DNA of 8,333 nucleotides from an uncultured Chloroflexota bacterium. Lineage in GTDB: Bacteria > Chloroflexota > Limnocylindria > Limnocylindrales > CSP1-4. Positions within the stretch are counted from its first letter, which is position 1; every line of letters begins with the position of its first letter. A model generated the notes under the pieces. The model was not told the origin of the DNA. It searched no databases and worked only from the letters and a program-made list of their open reading frames with translations. Position numbers and translations under genes: made by a program. The stretch is from contig CAIYQJ010000357.1 of assembly GCA_903928275.1 (NCBI GenBank), forward strand, positions 1-8,333. The letters are read 5' to 3'. Positions 1 to 6,234 of the stretch are shown here, piece by piece.

Positions 1-778
1 CGGCCTCGGCGCCGGCCTTCGTCGGCCTGCCCCGCAGGATCCATTCGAACCCGACCGCGATCATCGCCCCGAGGAGCGGCCCCACCAGGTAGATCCAGTA
101 GTGCGTGAGGTCGCCGCCGATGAGCATCGGCGTCAGGGAGCGGATGGGGTTCATCGACGCTCCCGTGACCGGCGCGCCCCAGACCGACACGAGCCCGATG
201 TATGCGCCGACGGCGACCGCGCCGGCGATGCCGATGTTTCGCGCACCCGTGGCGGTGCCGAGGATCACGCTCACGAGCCCCAGCGTGAGGATCGCCTCGG
301 TCAGGACCGCCACTGCGTCGGAGACGCCCGGAGCCGGCAGGGTGGCGCCGTTCATGATGCCGCCGTACAGCTCCTGCAGGAACGCGGCCGCGAGCGCGGC
401 GCCGACGAGCTGGGCGACGATGTACCCGGGGACGCGTCGCCAGGGGAAGTTGCCCCGCACGGCGAATGCCAGTGTCACCACCGGGTTGAGGTGCGCCCCG
501 GAGATCGTCCCCATGAAGAAGATGATCCCCATCACCATCATCCCGGGCGCGAGCGCCTTCATCGCCAGGGTGAGCTGGCCGCCGAAGGCCATGGCTCCGA
601 TGACGCCGCCGCCGGCCGCGACGAGGACCAGGAGGAACGTCCCCCAGGCCTCGCTGAACAGGCGGCGGTACTCCAGCCGGGGATCCTCGAAATCCGCCGC
701 GGAGCGACGGCTCGCCGCGGTCCGGCGCGTGAACCAGTCGAGGAGAGGCTCGCCCTCCCGGGAGATCGGCTCGGACAT
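1..778 (-). CDS. MIP-family channel (aquaporin / glycerol facilitator), C-terminus cut by window edge
   Basis: Integral membrane channel that would conduct water, glycerol or another small neutral solute across the cytoplasmic membrane. The 259 residues in the window have a soluble N-terminus of about 38 residues, then alternating hydrophobic helices. Both half-helix loops of the family are visible: GAHLNPVVTLAF (N98-P99-V100) and GASMNPIRSLTP (N210-P211-I212). The arginine of the aromatic/arginine selectivity filter is kept as R213. Both canonical NPA boxes have a changed third residue (NPV and NPI). The segment FPWRRVPGYIVAQLVGA is typical of the family's third helix. The start is ATG at 778, preceded by AGGAGGG at 783-789. 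No stop occurs before the left edge, but the last residues are hydrophilic, so only a short tail is probably missing. It follows phosphoglucomutase on the same strand after 172 bp. The family is clear; the substrate cannot be decided from sequence. Confidence 0.93.
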   Translation of the reverse strand, partial: MSEPISREGEPLLDWFTRRTAASRRSAADFEDPRLEYRRLFSEAWGTFLLVLVAAGGGVIGAMAFGGQLTLAMKALAPGMMVMGIIFFMGTISGAHLNPVVTLAFAVRGNFPWRRVPGYIVAQLVGAALAAAFLQELYGGIMNGATLPAPGVSDAVAVLTEAILTLGLVSVILGTATGARNIGIAGAVAVGAYIGLVSVWGAPVTGASMNPIRSLTPMLIGGDLTHYWIYLVGPLLGAMIAVGFEWILRGRPTKAGAEA

Positions 779-782
779 CGGT

Positions 783-789
783 CCCTCCT
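783..789 (-). promoter_or_regulatory. Shine-Dalgarno site of the MIP channel gene
   Basis: The minus strand reads AGGAGGG four bases before the ATG at 778. It is a near-perfect anti-16S match and fixes the start of the channel gene. A weak -10-like TATGGT lies at 803-808, but no matching -35 is visible, so a separate promoter for this gene is only a possibility. Confidence 0.75.
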
Positions 790-855
790 GCATCCCCCCG
801 CGACCATAGTGAACCTCGACGCACCAGTCCGCGAGTCGGTCGCGCGCCGCCACCC

Positions 856-919
856 GGGCCGTGCGGCCGCGGCGGGCCGTGCGGCTGCGGCGTCCCGGGC
901 GGCGACCTCCCGGGCGGCG
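856..919. repeat. Short GC-rich direct repeats between pgm and the channel gene
   Basis: Two adjacent 18-bp units (856-873 and 874-891) differ by a single base. They are followed by a 12-bp word, TCCCGGGCGGCG, at 893-904 and again at 908-919, a 15-bp spacing. The block is almost pure G+C and sits in the 172-bp gap downstream of phosphoglucomutase. It could be slippage-prone spacer or fold into RNA structure, but no clean stem with a T-run is present, so I do not call a terminator. Confidence 0.5.
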
Positions 920-950
920 GCGGCCCGTGCGGTCCGGCCGACCCGCGCCG

Positions 951-2591
951 CTACGCGGACACCAGTGCCTCGGCGACGACGGCCTGCGCCTCCTCGATGA
1001 TCCGCGCGAGGTGCGCCGCGCCGAGGAAGCTCTCCGCGTAGACCTTGTAGACATCCTCGGTCCCCGATGGGCGCGCCGCGAACCAGCCGTGCTCGGTGGC
1101 CACCTTGAGCCCGCCGATCGGTGCGCCGTTCCCCGGCGCGGTCGTGAGCCTCGCGACGATCGGCTCGCCCGCGAGCTCGGTGGCGCGCACCTGCTCGGGC
1201 GCGAGCCTCGCGAGAGCCGCCTTCTGGGCGGGCGTCGCCGGCGCATCGATCCGTCGATAGGCCGGTGCGCCGAAGCGCCCGGTCAGCTCGGCATAGGCGG
1301 CTCCCGGGTCGCGGCCGGTGCGGGCGGTCAGCTCGGCGGCGAGCAGGCACGCGATGATCCCGTCCTTGTCCGTCGTCCAGGTGGTCCCGTCCCGGCGGAG
1401 GAACGAGGCCCCCGCGCTCTCCTCGCCCCCGAAGCCGATCGTGCCGTCGAGCAGGCCATCCACGAACCACTTGAAGCCGACCGGCACCTCGAGCAGCCGC
1501 CGGCCGAGAGAGGCCACGACGCGGTCGATCATCCCGCTCGACACGAGCGTCTTGCCCACGGCGACGTCCGCGCCCCACGACCGCGCGCCACCGAACAGGT
1601 ACCCCACGGCGGCGGAGAGGAAGTGGTTCGGGTCGAGCAACCCGGCCGCCGGGGTGACGATGCCGTGCCGGTCGGCGTCCGTGTCGTTGCCGAGCGCCAG
1701 GTCGAACCGATCGCGGAGGCCGACCAGGCGCGCCATCGCGTAGGGCGATGAGGGGTCCATCCGGATCCGGCCGTCCCAGTCGCAGGCCATGAATGCGAAG
1801 CGCGGGTCGACGATCTCGTTCGTGACGGTGAGGTCGAGACCGTAGCGGTCGCGGATCGCGCCCCAGTAGTGCACCGCGGCGCCGCCGAGCGGGTCCGCAC
1901 CGAGGCGGAGACCGGAGCCGGCGATCGCCTCCATGTCCACGACGGAGTCGAGGTCGTCGACGTACGTCCCCATGAAGTCGTAACGGCCGACCTCCCCGGC
2001 CGCCCGGTCGAACGTGTCGCGCCGGACCCCGCGCAGACCGGCCCGGAGCAGGTCGTTCGCCTGGTCCTCGATCGCCTTCGTGATCGAGGCGTCCGCGGGA
2101 CCACCCGACGGCGGGTTGTACTTGAAGCCGCCGTCCTCGGGCGGGTTGTGGGACGGCGTGACGACGATCCCGTCGGCAGTGCCGCCGCTCCCGTGGCGGT
2201 TGTGGACGAGGATCGCGTGCGAGAGCGCAGGCGTGGGCGTGAAGCCATCGGCCGCATCGACGAGCACGCCAACGCGGTTCGCGACGAGCACCTCGATCGC
2301 GGTCCGGAATGCGGGCTCCGAGAGCGCGTGCGTGTCACGCCCGAGGAAGAGCGGCCCGCCGATCCCCTCGCGGCGCCGGTAGTCGCAGATCGCCTGGGTG
2401 GTCGCGAGGATGTGCTCCTCGTTGAACGAGCCGGTCAGGGACGACCCGCGGTGGCCCGACGTCCCGAACGCGACCCGCTCCGACGGCACGGCCGGATCCG
2501 GCCGCCGGTCGTAGTAAGCGGCGACGAGCCGATCGACATCCACGAGGCTCTGGGGGTCGGCCGGCAGCCCGGCCCGGTCGCTCACCGTCAT
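951..2591 (-). CDS. pgm: Phosphoglucomutase, alpha-D-glucose-1-phosphate specific
   Basis: Cytosolic enzyme interconverting glucose 1-phosphate and glucose 6-phosphate, linking glycogen and UDP-glucose metabolism to glycolysis. It has 546 residues, the same length as the E. coli enzyme as I recall it. The four-domain alpha-D-phosphohexomutase layout is complete. The N-terminal substrate-binding region has FGTSGHRGS at 42-50. The phosphoserine loop TPSHNPP has catalytic Ser147. The Mg2+ loop NDTDADRHG (302-310) supplies Asp303, Asp305 and Asp307. The sugar-specificity loop GGEESAG is at 388-394. The phosphate-binding loop RPSGTEDVYK begins at 507. An upstream ATG at 2633 is in frame, but I prefer ATG 2591: it has GGAGGG at 2599-2604 with 7-nt spacing and gives the family length. 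The Nudix gene lies 130 bp upstream on the same strand. A weak -10-like TAGCAT at 2676-2681 could give this gene its own promoter. Confidence 0.97.
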   Translation of the reverse strand: MTVSDRAGLPADPQSLVDVDRLVAAYYDRRPDPAVPSERVAFGTSGHRGSSLTGSFNEEHILATTQAICDYRRREGIGGPLFLGRDTHALSEPAFRTAIEVLVANRVGVLVDAADGFTPTPALSHAILVHNRHGSGGTADGIVVTPSHNPPEDGGFKYNPPSGGPADASITKAIEDQANDLLRAGLRGVRRDTFDRAAGEVGRYDFMGTYVDDLDSVVDMEAIAGSGLRLGADPLGGAAVHYWGAIRDRYGLDLTVTNEIVDPRFAFMACDWDGRIRMDPSSPYAMARLVGLRDRFDLALGNDTDADRHGIVTPAAGLLDPNHFLSAAVGYLFGGARSWGADVAVGKTLVSSGMIDRVVASLGRRLLEVPVGFKWFVDGLLDGTIGFGGEESAGASFLRRDGTTWTTDKDGIIACLLAAELTARTGRDPGAAYAELTGRFGAPAYRRIDAPATPAQKAALARLAPEQVRATELAGEPIVARLTTAPGNGAPIGGLKVATEHGWFAARPSGTEDVYKVYAESFLGAAHLARIIEEAQAVVAEALVSA

Positions 2592-2721
2592 CGCTGGTCC
2601 CTCCGGGCTGTCATGGTCGTGGGCGCCGAGCATCGTCCGGGCAGACGTCGCGGCGCGGGCCGCCTGCCCGTGCGAATGCTAGCGGCGCGCGGCAGTCCCA
2701 TCCGGAAGGGCCCGCACGTGA

Positions 2722-3297
2722 TCACGGCCGCCGGGGCCCGCGCAGGAGCTCCACCGCGTGGCGGCTCACGCCCGCGATCGTCAGCAGGTCATGGATCTCA
2801 CCGCGGTCGATCTCATCGAGCACTTCGTCGAGGGTCGCCCACCGCAACGCCAGGTCTTCCGTCTCGTCCGGCGCGGCCTCGCCCGGCCGGAGGCCGGTCG
2901 CGAGGAAGATGGCGCCCCGCTCGTCGGTCACCGAGTTCGAGACGCTGACCCGGCACAGCTGCCGCCACGCGGCGGCGTCGTATCCCGTCTCCTCGCGCAG
3001 CTCCCGCTGCGCGCCCGCGAGCAGGCTCTCCGCCTCACCCACGCCGCCCTCCGGGAGCTCCCAGCTGTACTCATCGAGCGAGTACCGGTGCTGGCCGACG
3101 AGCAGGAGACGGCCCACCTCGTCCGCGGCCACCACGGCGACGGCCGCCGATCGGAAGTGGACGACGCCGTAGATGCCCGGGTTGCCGTCGGGACGATCGA
3201 CCTCGTCGTGGTAGACCTCGATCCACGGGTTCGAGTAGGCCGTGTCGCGGGATCGCCGCCGCCACGGCCCGACCTTGACCGGCTCAGGGCTGTGCAT
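2722..3297 (-). CDS. Nudix hydrolase, ADP-ribose pyrophosphatase type
   Basis: Cytosolic 191-residue hydrolase expected to cleave nucleoside diphosphates linked to another moiety, most likely ADP-ribose or a sugar nucleotide. The Nudix box is complete at about residues 84-106: Gly84, Glu90, then RELREETGY at 98-106, with the metal-binding glutamates at 99, 102 and 103. The flanks VGQHRYSLDEYSWELPEGG and SVSNSVTDERGAIFLA resemble the ADP-ribose pyrophosphatase branch. I start it at ATG 3297, which has no Shine-Dalgarno sequence but fits a leaderless transcript from a TTGACA promoter (see that feature). The same frame opens at GTG 3378, but that extension runs through an inverted repeat and adds 27 residues unlike the family. 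It precedes phosphoglucomutase on the same strand. A sugar-nucleotide substrate would suit that neighbour, but this is only inference. Confidence 0.93.
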   Translation of the reverse strand: MHSPEPVKVGPWRRRSRDTAYSNPWIEVYHDEVDRPDGNPGIYGVVHFRSAAVAVVAADEVGRLLLVGQHRYSLDEYSWELPEGGVGEAESLLAGAQRELREETGYDAAAWRQLCRVSVSNSVTDERGAIFLATGLRPGEAAPDETEDLALRWATLDEVLDEIDRGEIHDLLTIAGVSRHAVELLRGPRRP

Positions 3298-3303
3298 CCG
3301 CTG

Positions 3304-3333
3304 GTGGTACCCGGCGCGACCGCGATCTGTCAA
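3304..3333 (-). promoter_or_regulatory. Putative sigma-70 type promoter giving a leaderless Nudix mRNA
   Basis: The minus strand has a perfect -35 hexamer TTGACA at 3333-3328. After an 18-bp spacer comes TACCAC at 3309-3304, a poor -10 matching three of six consensus positions. Six bases separate its end from the ATG at 3297, so transcription would begin at or within a base or two of the start codon. The absence of any Shine-Dalgarno sequence before 3297 agrees with this. The -35 is convincing; the -10 is weak, hence the moderate confidence. Confidence 0.45.
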
Positions 3334-3340
3334 GGCGCGA

Positions 3341-3415
3341 GGCCCGACAGGTGTCGGCCCCGACAGACGTCGGGCCACCGCGCGACCGGGGCGGCTGGCT
3401 CGGTCGCCTGTCGGG
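3341..3415. repeat. Nested inverted repeats between the surface-protein gene and the Nudix promoter
   Basis: GGCCCGAC at 3341-3348 pairs perfectly with GTCGGGCC at 3369-3376. Inside it, TGTCG at 3352-3356 pairs with CGACA at 3361-3365, forming a two-tier hairpin. CCCGACAGG at 3343-3351 also has a perfect distal partner, CCTGTCGGG, at 3407-3415. That alternative pairing encloses a further stem, GCGACCG 3382-3388 with CGGTCGC 3401-3407. The segment lies downstream of the surface-protein stop at 3464 and directly upstream of the Nudix -35. It could terminate the former, act as an operator for the latter, or both. No T-run follows, so a classical intrinsic terminator is not supported. Confidence 0.55.
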
Positions 3416-3463
3416 ATGCCGATCCGGCGGTCGACGGTTCGCGATCCGCGCCCGGACGCTCCG

Positions 3464-4381
3464 TCAGCGCTTCGCAGCCGAGCGCACCCCCGCCAGGAGC
3501 AACGCCGCGAGACCCATCAGGCCTGCGGCCCCGCCGAGGAGCAGCCCCGCGGGGACGCTCCCCCGCTCCGGGGTCATGGGCTCGGTCCACGTGGGCGGAA
3601 CGGTGATGCCTGCCGCCGGCGCGGTGGGCGCGGGCGCCGTGGCGGCGGGCATCCCGACGTCGGAGACCACCAGCTGGGCGCTCGCGGTCACGCCGTCGGC
3701 CGAGGCGTTGATCGCCCTGTCACCCGGGACGCACGCGATCCAGACCTGCGTCGTCGCGACGCCCTGCGAGCCGGTGACCGACGCCATGTCCGTCCAGCTG
3801 TCCTGCGTGCTCGCGAACGGCATGAGGGTCCACGTGACCGTCTTCCCGGCGATCGTCCCGCCACTCGCGTCCGTCACGAGGGCGGAGATCTCCGTGTGCT
3901 TCTCGCAGGCGATCGGCGACGACGGGAGCGTGATCGTCAACTTCGTCGCCGCGACCGTCGTCGGCGCGGGCGTGGACGTCGCCGCCGGCATCCCCTCGGC
4001 GGAGATCGCGAGCGGCTGTGCCGCGATCGCGCCATCCGCCTTCACGAGGAGCGTCCGGCCACCCGGGATGCAGTCGATCCACACCTTCGTCGTTGCGACG
4101 CCCTGCGAGCCCGTGGTCGAGACCGGCTCCGTGACGGCATCCTGCGAGCTCACGACCGGCGCGAGCCCCCAGCTCACCCTCACGCCTGCGATCGTGGCGC
4201 CGTTCGCGTCGAGGACGAGGACGGAGACCTCGGTCTCCTGGCGGCACACGATCGGCGCCGTCGGGACCGTGATCGTCAGAGACGCGGCGACCGGCTCCGC
4301 CGCCGAGGCGACCGGGACCGCGAGCGCGCCGACGAGGATGGATGCTGCGCCGATCCGGACGTACCGCGAGAGACGGGACAT
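3464..4381 (-). CDS. Exported, membrane-anchored protein with two tandem Ig-like domains
   Basis: I do not recognise a named family, but the architecture is clear over 305 residues. Residues 1-27 form a signal peptide: basic MSRLSRYVR, a hydrophobic core, then an Ala-Ser-Ala cleavage motif. Two homologous domains follow (about 35-134 and 148-247) with an exact 113-residue offset. Each begins LTIT(V/L)P and contains GSQGVATT and GMPAAT. Each carries one cysteine pair with identical 58-residue spacing (46/104 and 159/217), probably a disulfide. The beta-rich pattern resembles bacterial Ig-like (Big or invasin-like) modules. A Pro/Ala/Thr-rich linker leads to a transmembrane helix at about 276-299 and a basic tail RSAAKR. 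No LPXTG sorting signal is present. ATG 4381 has AGGAG at 4388-4392. It probably sits outside the cytoplasmic membrane as an adhesin, scaffold or ligand-binding protein, but the ligand is unknown. It is divergent from the aminotransferase-like gene. Confidence 0.88.
   Translation of the reverse strand: MSRLSRYVRIGAASILVGALAVPVASAAEPVAASLTITVPTAPIVCRQETEVSVLVLDANGATIAGVRVSWGLAPVVSSQDAVTEPVSTTGSQGVATTKVWIDCIPGGRTLLVKADGAIAAQPLAISAEGMPAATSTPAPTTVAATKLTITLPSSPIACEKHTEISALVTDASGGTIAGKTVTWTLMPFASTQDSWTDMASVTGSQGVATTQVWIACVPGDRAINASADGVTASAQLVVSDVGMPAATAPAPTAPAAGITVPPTWTEPMTPERGSVPAGLLLGGAAGLMGLAALLLAGVRSAAKR
3641..3940 (-). repeat. Second copy of the intragenic Ig-like domain duplication
   Basis: It encodes residues 148-247 of the surface protein and is homologous to 3980-4279. 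The duplication is detectable in DNA: the 17-bp word GCGACGCCCTGCGAGCC occurs at 3756-3772 and at 4095-4111, exactly 339 bp (113 codons) apart. Elsewhere the copies have diverged, so the duplication is not recent. Confidence 0.8.
3980..4279 (-). repeat. First copy of the intragenic Ig-like domain duplication
   Basis: It encodes residues 35-134 of the surface protein and pairs with the copy at 3641-3940 at a constant offset of 339 bp. The best-kept stretch surrounds GSQGVATT and the second cysteine. Confidence 0.8.
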
Positions 4382-4419
4382 GGACCACTCCTGCCTGGGA
4401 CATGCGGAACCCCCGCGCC

Positions 4420-4425
4420 ATCATA
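4420..4425 (-). promoter_or_regulatory. Putative -10 box of the surface-protein gene
   Basis: TATGAT on the minus strand matches five of six consensus bases. It would start transcription near 4413, giving a leader of about 30 nt that contains the AGGAG at 4388-4392. No good -35 is visible 16-18 bp upstream, so the promoter may depend on an activator or an alternative sigma factor, or the match may be chance. Confidence 0.35.
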
Positions 4426-4503
4426 GGCAGTGCGGCAGGGGTGCTGCGGGACATGCCGGCGGAAGCCGGGACGGCGCGCGCGATGGCGCCGTCGTCGCGG
4501 GAT

Positions 4504-4509
4504 GGAGGG
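4504..4509 (+). promoter_or_regulatory. Shine-Dalgarno site that decides the aminotransferase start
   Basis: GGAGGG lies nine bases before an in-frame GTG at 4519. None of the upstream in-frame ATG codons (4342, 4402, 4453, 4483) has a comparable site at normal spacing, and those at 4342 and 4402 would overlap or crowd the divergent gene's leader. This favours GTG 4519 as the start. Confidence 0.55.
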
Positions 4510-4518
4510 CGCGGGATC

Positions 4519-5538
4519 GTGGTGGACGAGCTGCCGTGGCTGAGGGAGGCGTCGCTGTTCGCGTCCGGCAGCGACGCGCTCGTCGCCCTCGTTCGCTGGG
4601 GCTCGCGGCGACACGGATGGCGGCGCGTCTGGCTCCCCAGCTACTACTGCCCGGAGGTCCCGGCCGCGCTCGCCGTCCTCGCGCCGGAGGGCGTCGAGCT
4701 TCGCGCCTCTCCCGACCACGACCTGGCGGCACCCCCGGCCCTCGAGGCGATCCCTGCCGCTCCGGGGGACGTCGTCGTGGTCGCCAACCAACTGGGGATC
4801 CGGAGCGGACCCGATGCCGCCCACGCCGTCGTCCAGGGCGCCGTGGTCGTCGAGGACCACTCGCACGACCTCGGGTCCGCCTGGGCGCGAGGGAGCCGCG
4901 CCGACTATGCGTTCGCGTCGCTCCGCAAGACCCTCCCGATCCCCGACGGCGGGGCCGTCTGGTCGCCCAGGCGGCTGGAGATCCCACCGGAGCCACCGAG
5001 AGCGGACGACCAGGCCTGGCCGGGTCTGGAGCGCCTCGCAGCGGCGCTCCTCCGGCTCGACGAGCGGGTCGGACCGTTCGACGATCGCCTGCGCTTCCGC
5101 GCCTTCGCGCGCAGCGCGGCACGGCGCACCGACTCGACGCCACCTCCCGGGATCGCGCCCGTGTCCCGGGCACTCCTGCCGCACATGCCCACGGAAGCGT
5201 GGCGTGAGCGGAGGCGACTCAACTTCGAGACGCTCCGGGACGAGGTCGGGATGCCGCCCCATGCCCGCCTCCTCCTGCCGCCTGCCGGTGGCGTCGCATT
5301 CGCGCTCACGATCGTCTTCGACGCCGAGGGGGATCGGGACCACGCTCGGCGGGCGCTCGTCGAGCGTGCCGTGGTCCCCACCGTCCTCTGGCCCCTCGAC
5401 CCGTCGCGGGACCGCGGAGTCGGTCGGGCGGACCTCGCCCTCTCGCGGCGGATCCTCTCGGTCCATTGCGACCAGCGCTACGACGAGGAGGACATGCACC
5501 GGCTGGCGGAGACCCTGGGCGACGCGCTGCAGGCGTGA
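4519..5538 (+). CDS. PLP-dependent aminotransferase-like protein (DegT/DnrJ/EryC1 type, fold type I)
   Basis: Predicted cytosolic pyridoxal-phosphate protein of 339 residues. The region LFASGSDALVALVRWG (13-28) fits the start of the large domain. VWLPSYYCPEVPAAL (37-51) fits the active-site loop after it. VVEDHSHDLGSAW (110-122) supplies Asp113, expected to contact the PLP ring nitrogen. ASLRKTLPIPDGG (133-145) carries Lys137, the likely Schiff-base lysine. This order matches the DegT/DnrJ/EryC1 sugar-aminotransferase family, where the corresponding motifs are EDAAQ and a Lys followed by GEGG. The match is to the overall pattern, so the substrate (a nucleotide-linked keto sugar would be typical) is not known. 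GTG 4519 is chosen for its Shine-Dalgarno site; ATG 4453 or 4483 would add 22 or 12 low-complexity residues. It stands alone on the plus strand, with no visible sugar-biosynthesis partners in the window. Confidence 0.85.
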   Translation: MVDELPWLREASLFASGSDALVALVRWGSRRHGWRRVWLPSYYCPEVPAALAVLAPEGVELRASPDHDLAAPPALEAIPAAPGDVVVVANQLGIRSGPDAAHAVVQGAVVVEDHSHDLGSAWARGSRADYAFASLRKTLPIPDGGAVWSPRRLEIPPEPPRADDQAWPGLERLAAALLRLDERVGPFDDRLRFRAFARSAARRTDSTPPPGIAPVSRALLPHMPTEAWRERRRLNFETLRDEVGMPPHARLLLPPAGGVAFALTIVFDAEGDRDHARRALVERAVVPTVLWPLDPSRDRGVGRADLALSRRILSVHCDQRYDEEDMHRLAETLGDALQA

Positions 5539-5689
5539 AGGCGGCGCGCGCTCGGCTTCGCCGTGGGCCGCGAGGCGGACACGCCATGCGAGTCGGCCAG
5601 CCAGCCCTGCGCAGTCGGCCCTCCGCGGCTGGCGGACGAGCCGTCGAAGACCACGCCCGCAGGGGGCCATGCCGGAAGAGTCGCCAAAG

Positions 5690-5763
5690 CGTCCCCGGCA
5701 GGACTCGAACCTGCGACCTTCCGCTTAGAAGGCGGCTGCTCTATCCACTGAGCTACGGGGACG
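5690..5763 (-). tRNA. tRNA-Arg (anticodon UCU)
   Basis: The minus strand folds as a complete cloverleaf of 74 nt. Acceptor stem GTCCCCG (5763-5757) pairs with CGGGGAC (5697-5691), with discriminator G at 5690. The D-arm is GCTC...GAGC. The anticodon loop CTTCTAA gives UCU, which reads AGA arginine codons. The T-arm is GCAGG-TTCGAGT-CCTGC. The top anticodon-stem pair (27-43) is G-A rather than Watson-Crick. CCA is not encoded: the bases after the discriminator read CTT, so a CCA-adding enzyme is needed. AGA should be rare in so GC-rich a genome. A TAGGCT at 5780-5775, 11 bp upstream, is a possible -10. Confidence 0.96.
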
Positions 5764-5945
5764 TGCGGCGCACAGCCTAGCCGTTCTTCCCCGTCGGGTC
5801 GCGTCGACGTGTCGGGTCGTTGACGGGCCGTGTGGGGCCCGCGGCGGTCCCGCCCTCGCGCGAACGTCTCGGGCGACTCGATCCGCAACGAAAGTCCGTC
5901 GGGCGCCTCGGCGCAGAGGTCGGATCAGTCCGGGTGCGAGCTCAC
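5764..5945. other. Gene-free spacer between the tRNA and the DUF1801-like remnant
   Basis: I see no credible coding signal in this 182-bp spacer. It contains the word GTCGGGTCG twice (5794-5802 and 5812-5820, 18 bp apart) and the possible -10 of the tRNA. Open frames here are continuations of frames that cross the tRNA and do not resemble protein families. Confidence 0.5.
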
Positions 5946-6194
5946 TCAGGACGTCGCCTTCTTCCGGGGCCTGGATGTGCCGGAGCTGTCGAGGGCGACC
6001 GCCTGGCGAACGAGCGTCTTGAACGCGGGCTCGTCGACGTCTTCGCCTTCGCGGATGTCGATCGCGCGCCGTGCGTTTCCGTCGAGACTCGCGTTGAAGA
6101 GATGCGCCGGATCCTCCAGGGACGCGCCCTTGGCGAAGGTGGACTTCACGATGTTCCTGTAGGACTCGCCCGTGCAGATCATGCCGCCGTGCGG
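5946..6194 (-). pseudogene. C-terminal remnant of a DUF1801-like gene
   Basis: The open stretch reads PHGGMICTGESY, then IVKSTFAKGASL, LFNASLDGNARRAIDIREGE and a C-terminal helix FKTLVRQAVAL. This is the second half of the small DUF1801 (YdhG-like) domain as I know it; no enzymatic function is established for the family. Complete members run to about 110-150 residues, with an N-terminal helical half that is missing here. Similarity to the family appears to continue upstream of the only ATG (6182), through Pro-His-Gly-Gly, to a TGA at 6195-6197. In relatives I recall a tryptophan (PVW-x-HGG) at that place, and here the preceding codons read Pro-Val. The ATG has no Shine-Dalgarno site. Thus the gene looks broken by a nonsense change, by 5' truncation, or both. 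A translated 78-residue product from 6182 cannot be excluded. The stop of the AttH-like gene is only 40 bp upstream. Confidence 0.7.
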
Positions 6195-6234
6195 TCAGAC
6201 CGGGGTGCCCGGGGACGAGGCCTTCACCCGCCGG

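Noticed and set aside
2592..2633. Fourteen-residue upstream extension of phosphoglucomutase
   Set aside because: It has no ribosome site, whereas ATG 2591 has GGAGGG at ideal spacing and gives the family length.
2717..2726. Perfect 10-bp palindrome CGTGATCACG across the Nudix stop codon
   Set aside because: It is short, overlaps coding sequence and has no T-run; it is probably chance.
3298..3378. GTG 3378 as the start of the Nudix gene
   Set aside because: The extension runs through the inverted repeat and the TTGACA box and adds residues unlike the family.
3351..5207. Plus-strand ORF of 618 codons spanning the surface-protein gene and the aminotransferase
   Set aside because: Its first part is antisense to a clear signal-peptide protein and its second part is out of frame with the aminotransferase motifs; there is no family resemblance.
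5600..5633. Possible terminator stem GCCAGCC/GGCTGGC after the aminotransferase gene
   Set aside because: The 7-bp stem has a 20-nt loop and no T-run, which is too weak in such GC-rich DNA.
5478..5888. Minus-strand ORF of 136 codons containing AQWIEQPPSKRKVAGSSP, plus plus-strand ORFs with SNLRPSA, GLEPATF and RTRTCDLPLRRR
   Set aside because: These are well-known false proteins produced by reading through a tRNA gene; the tRNA-Arg at 5690-5763 explains all of them.
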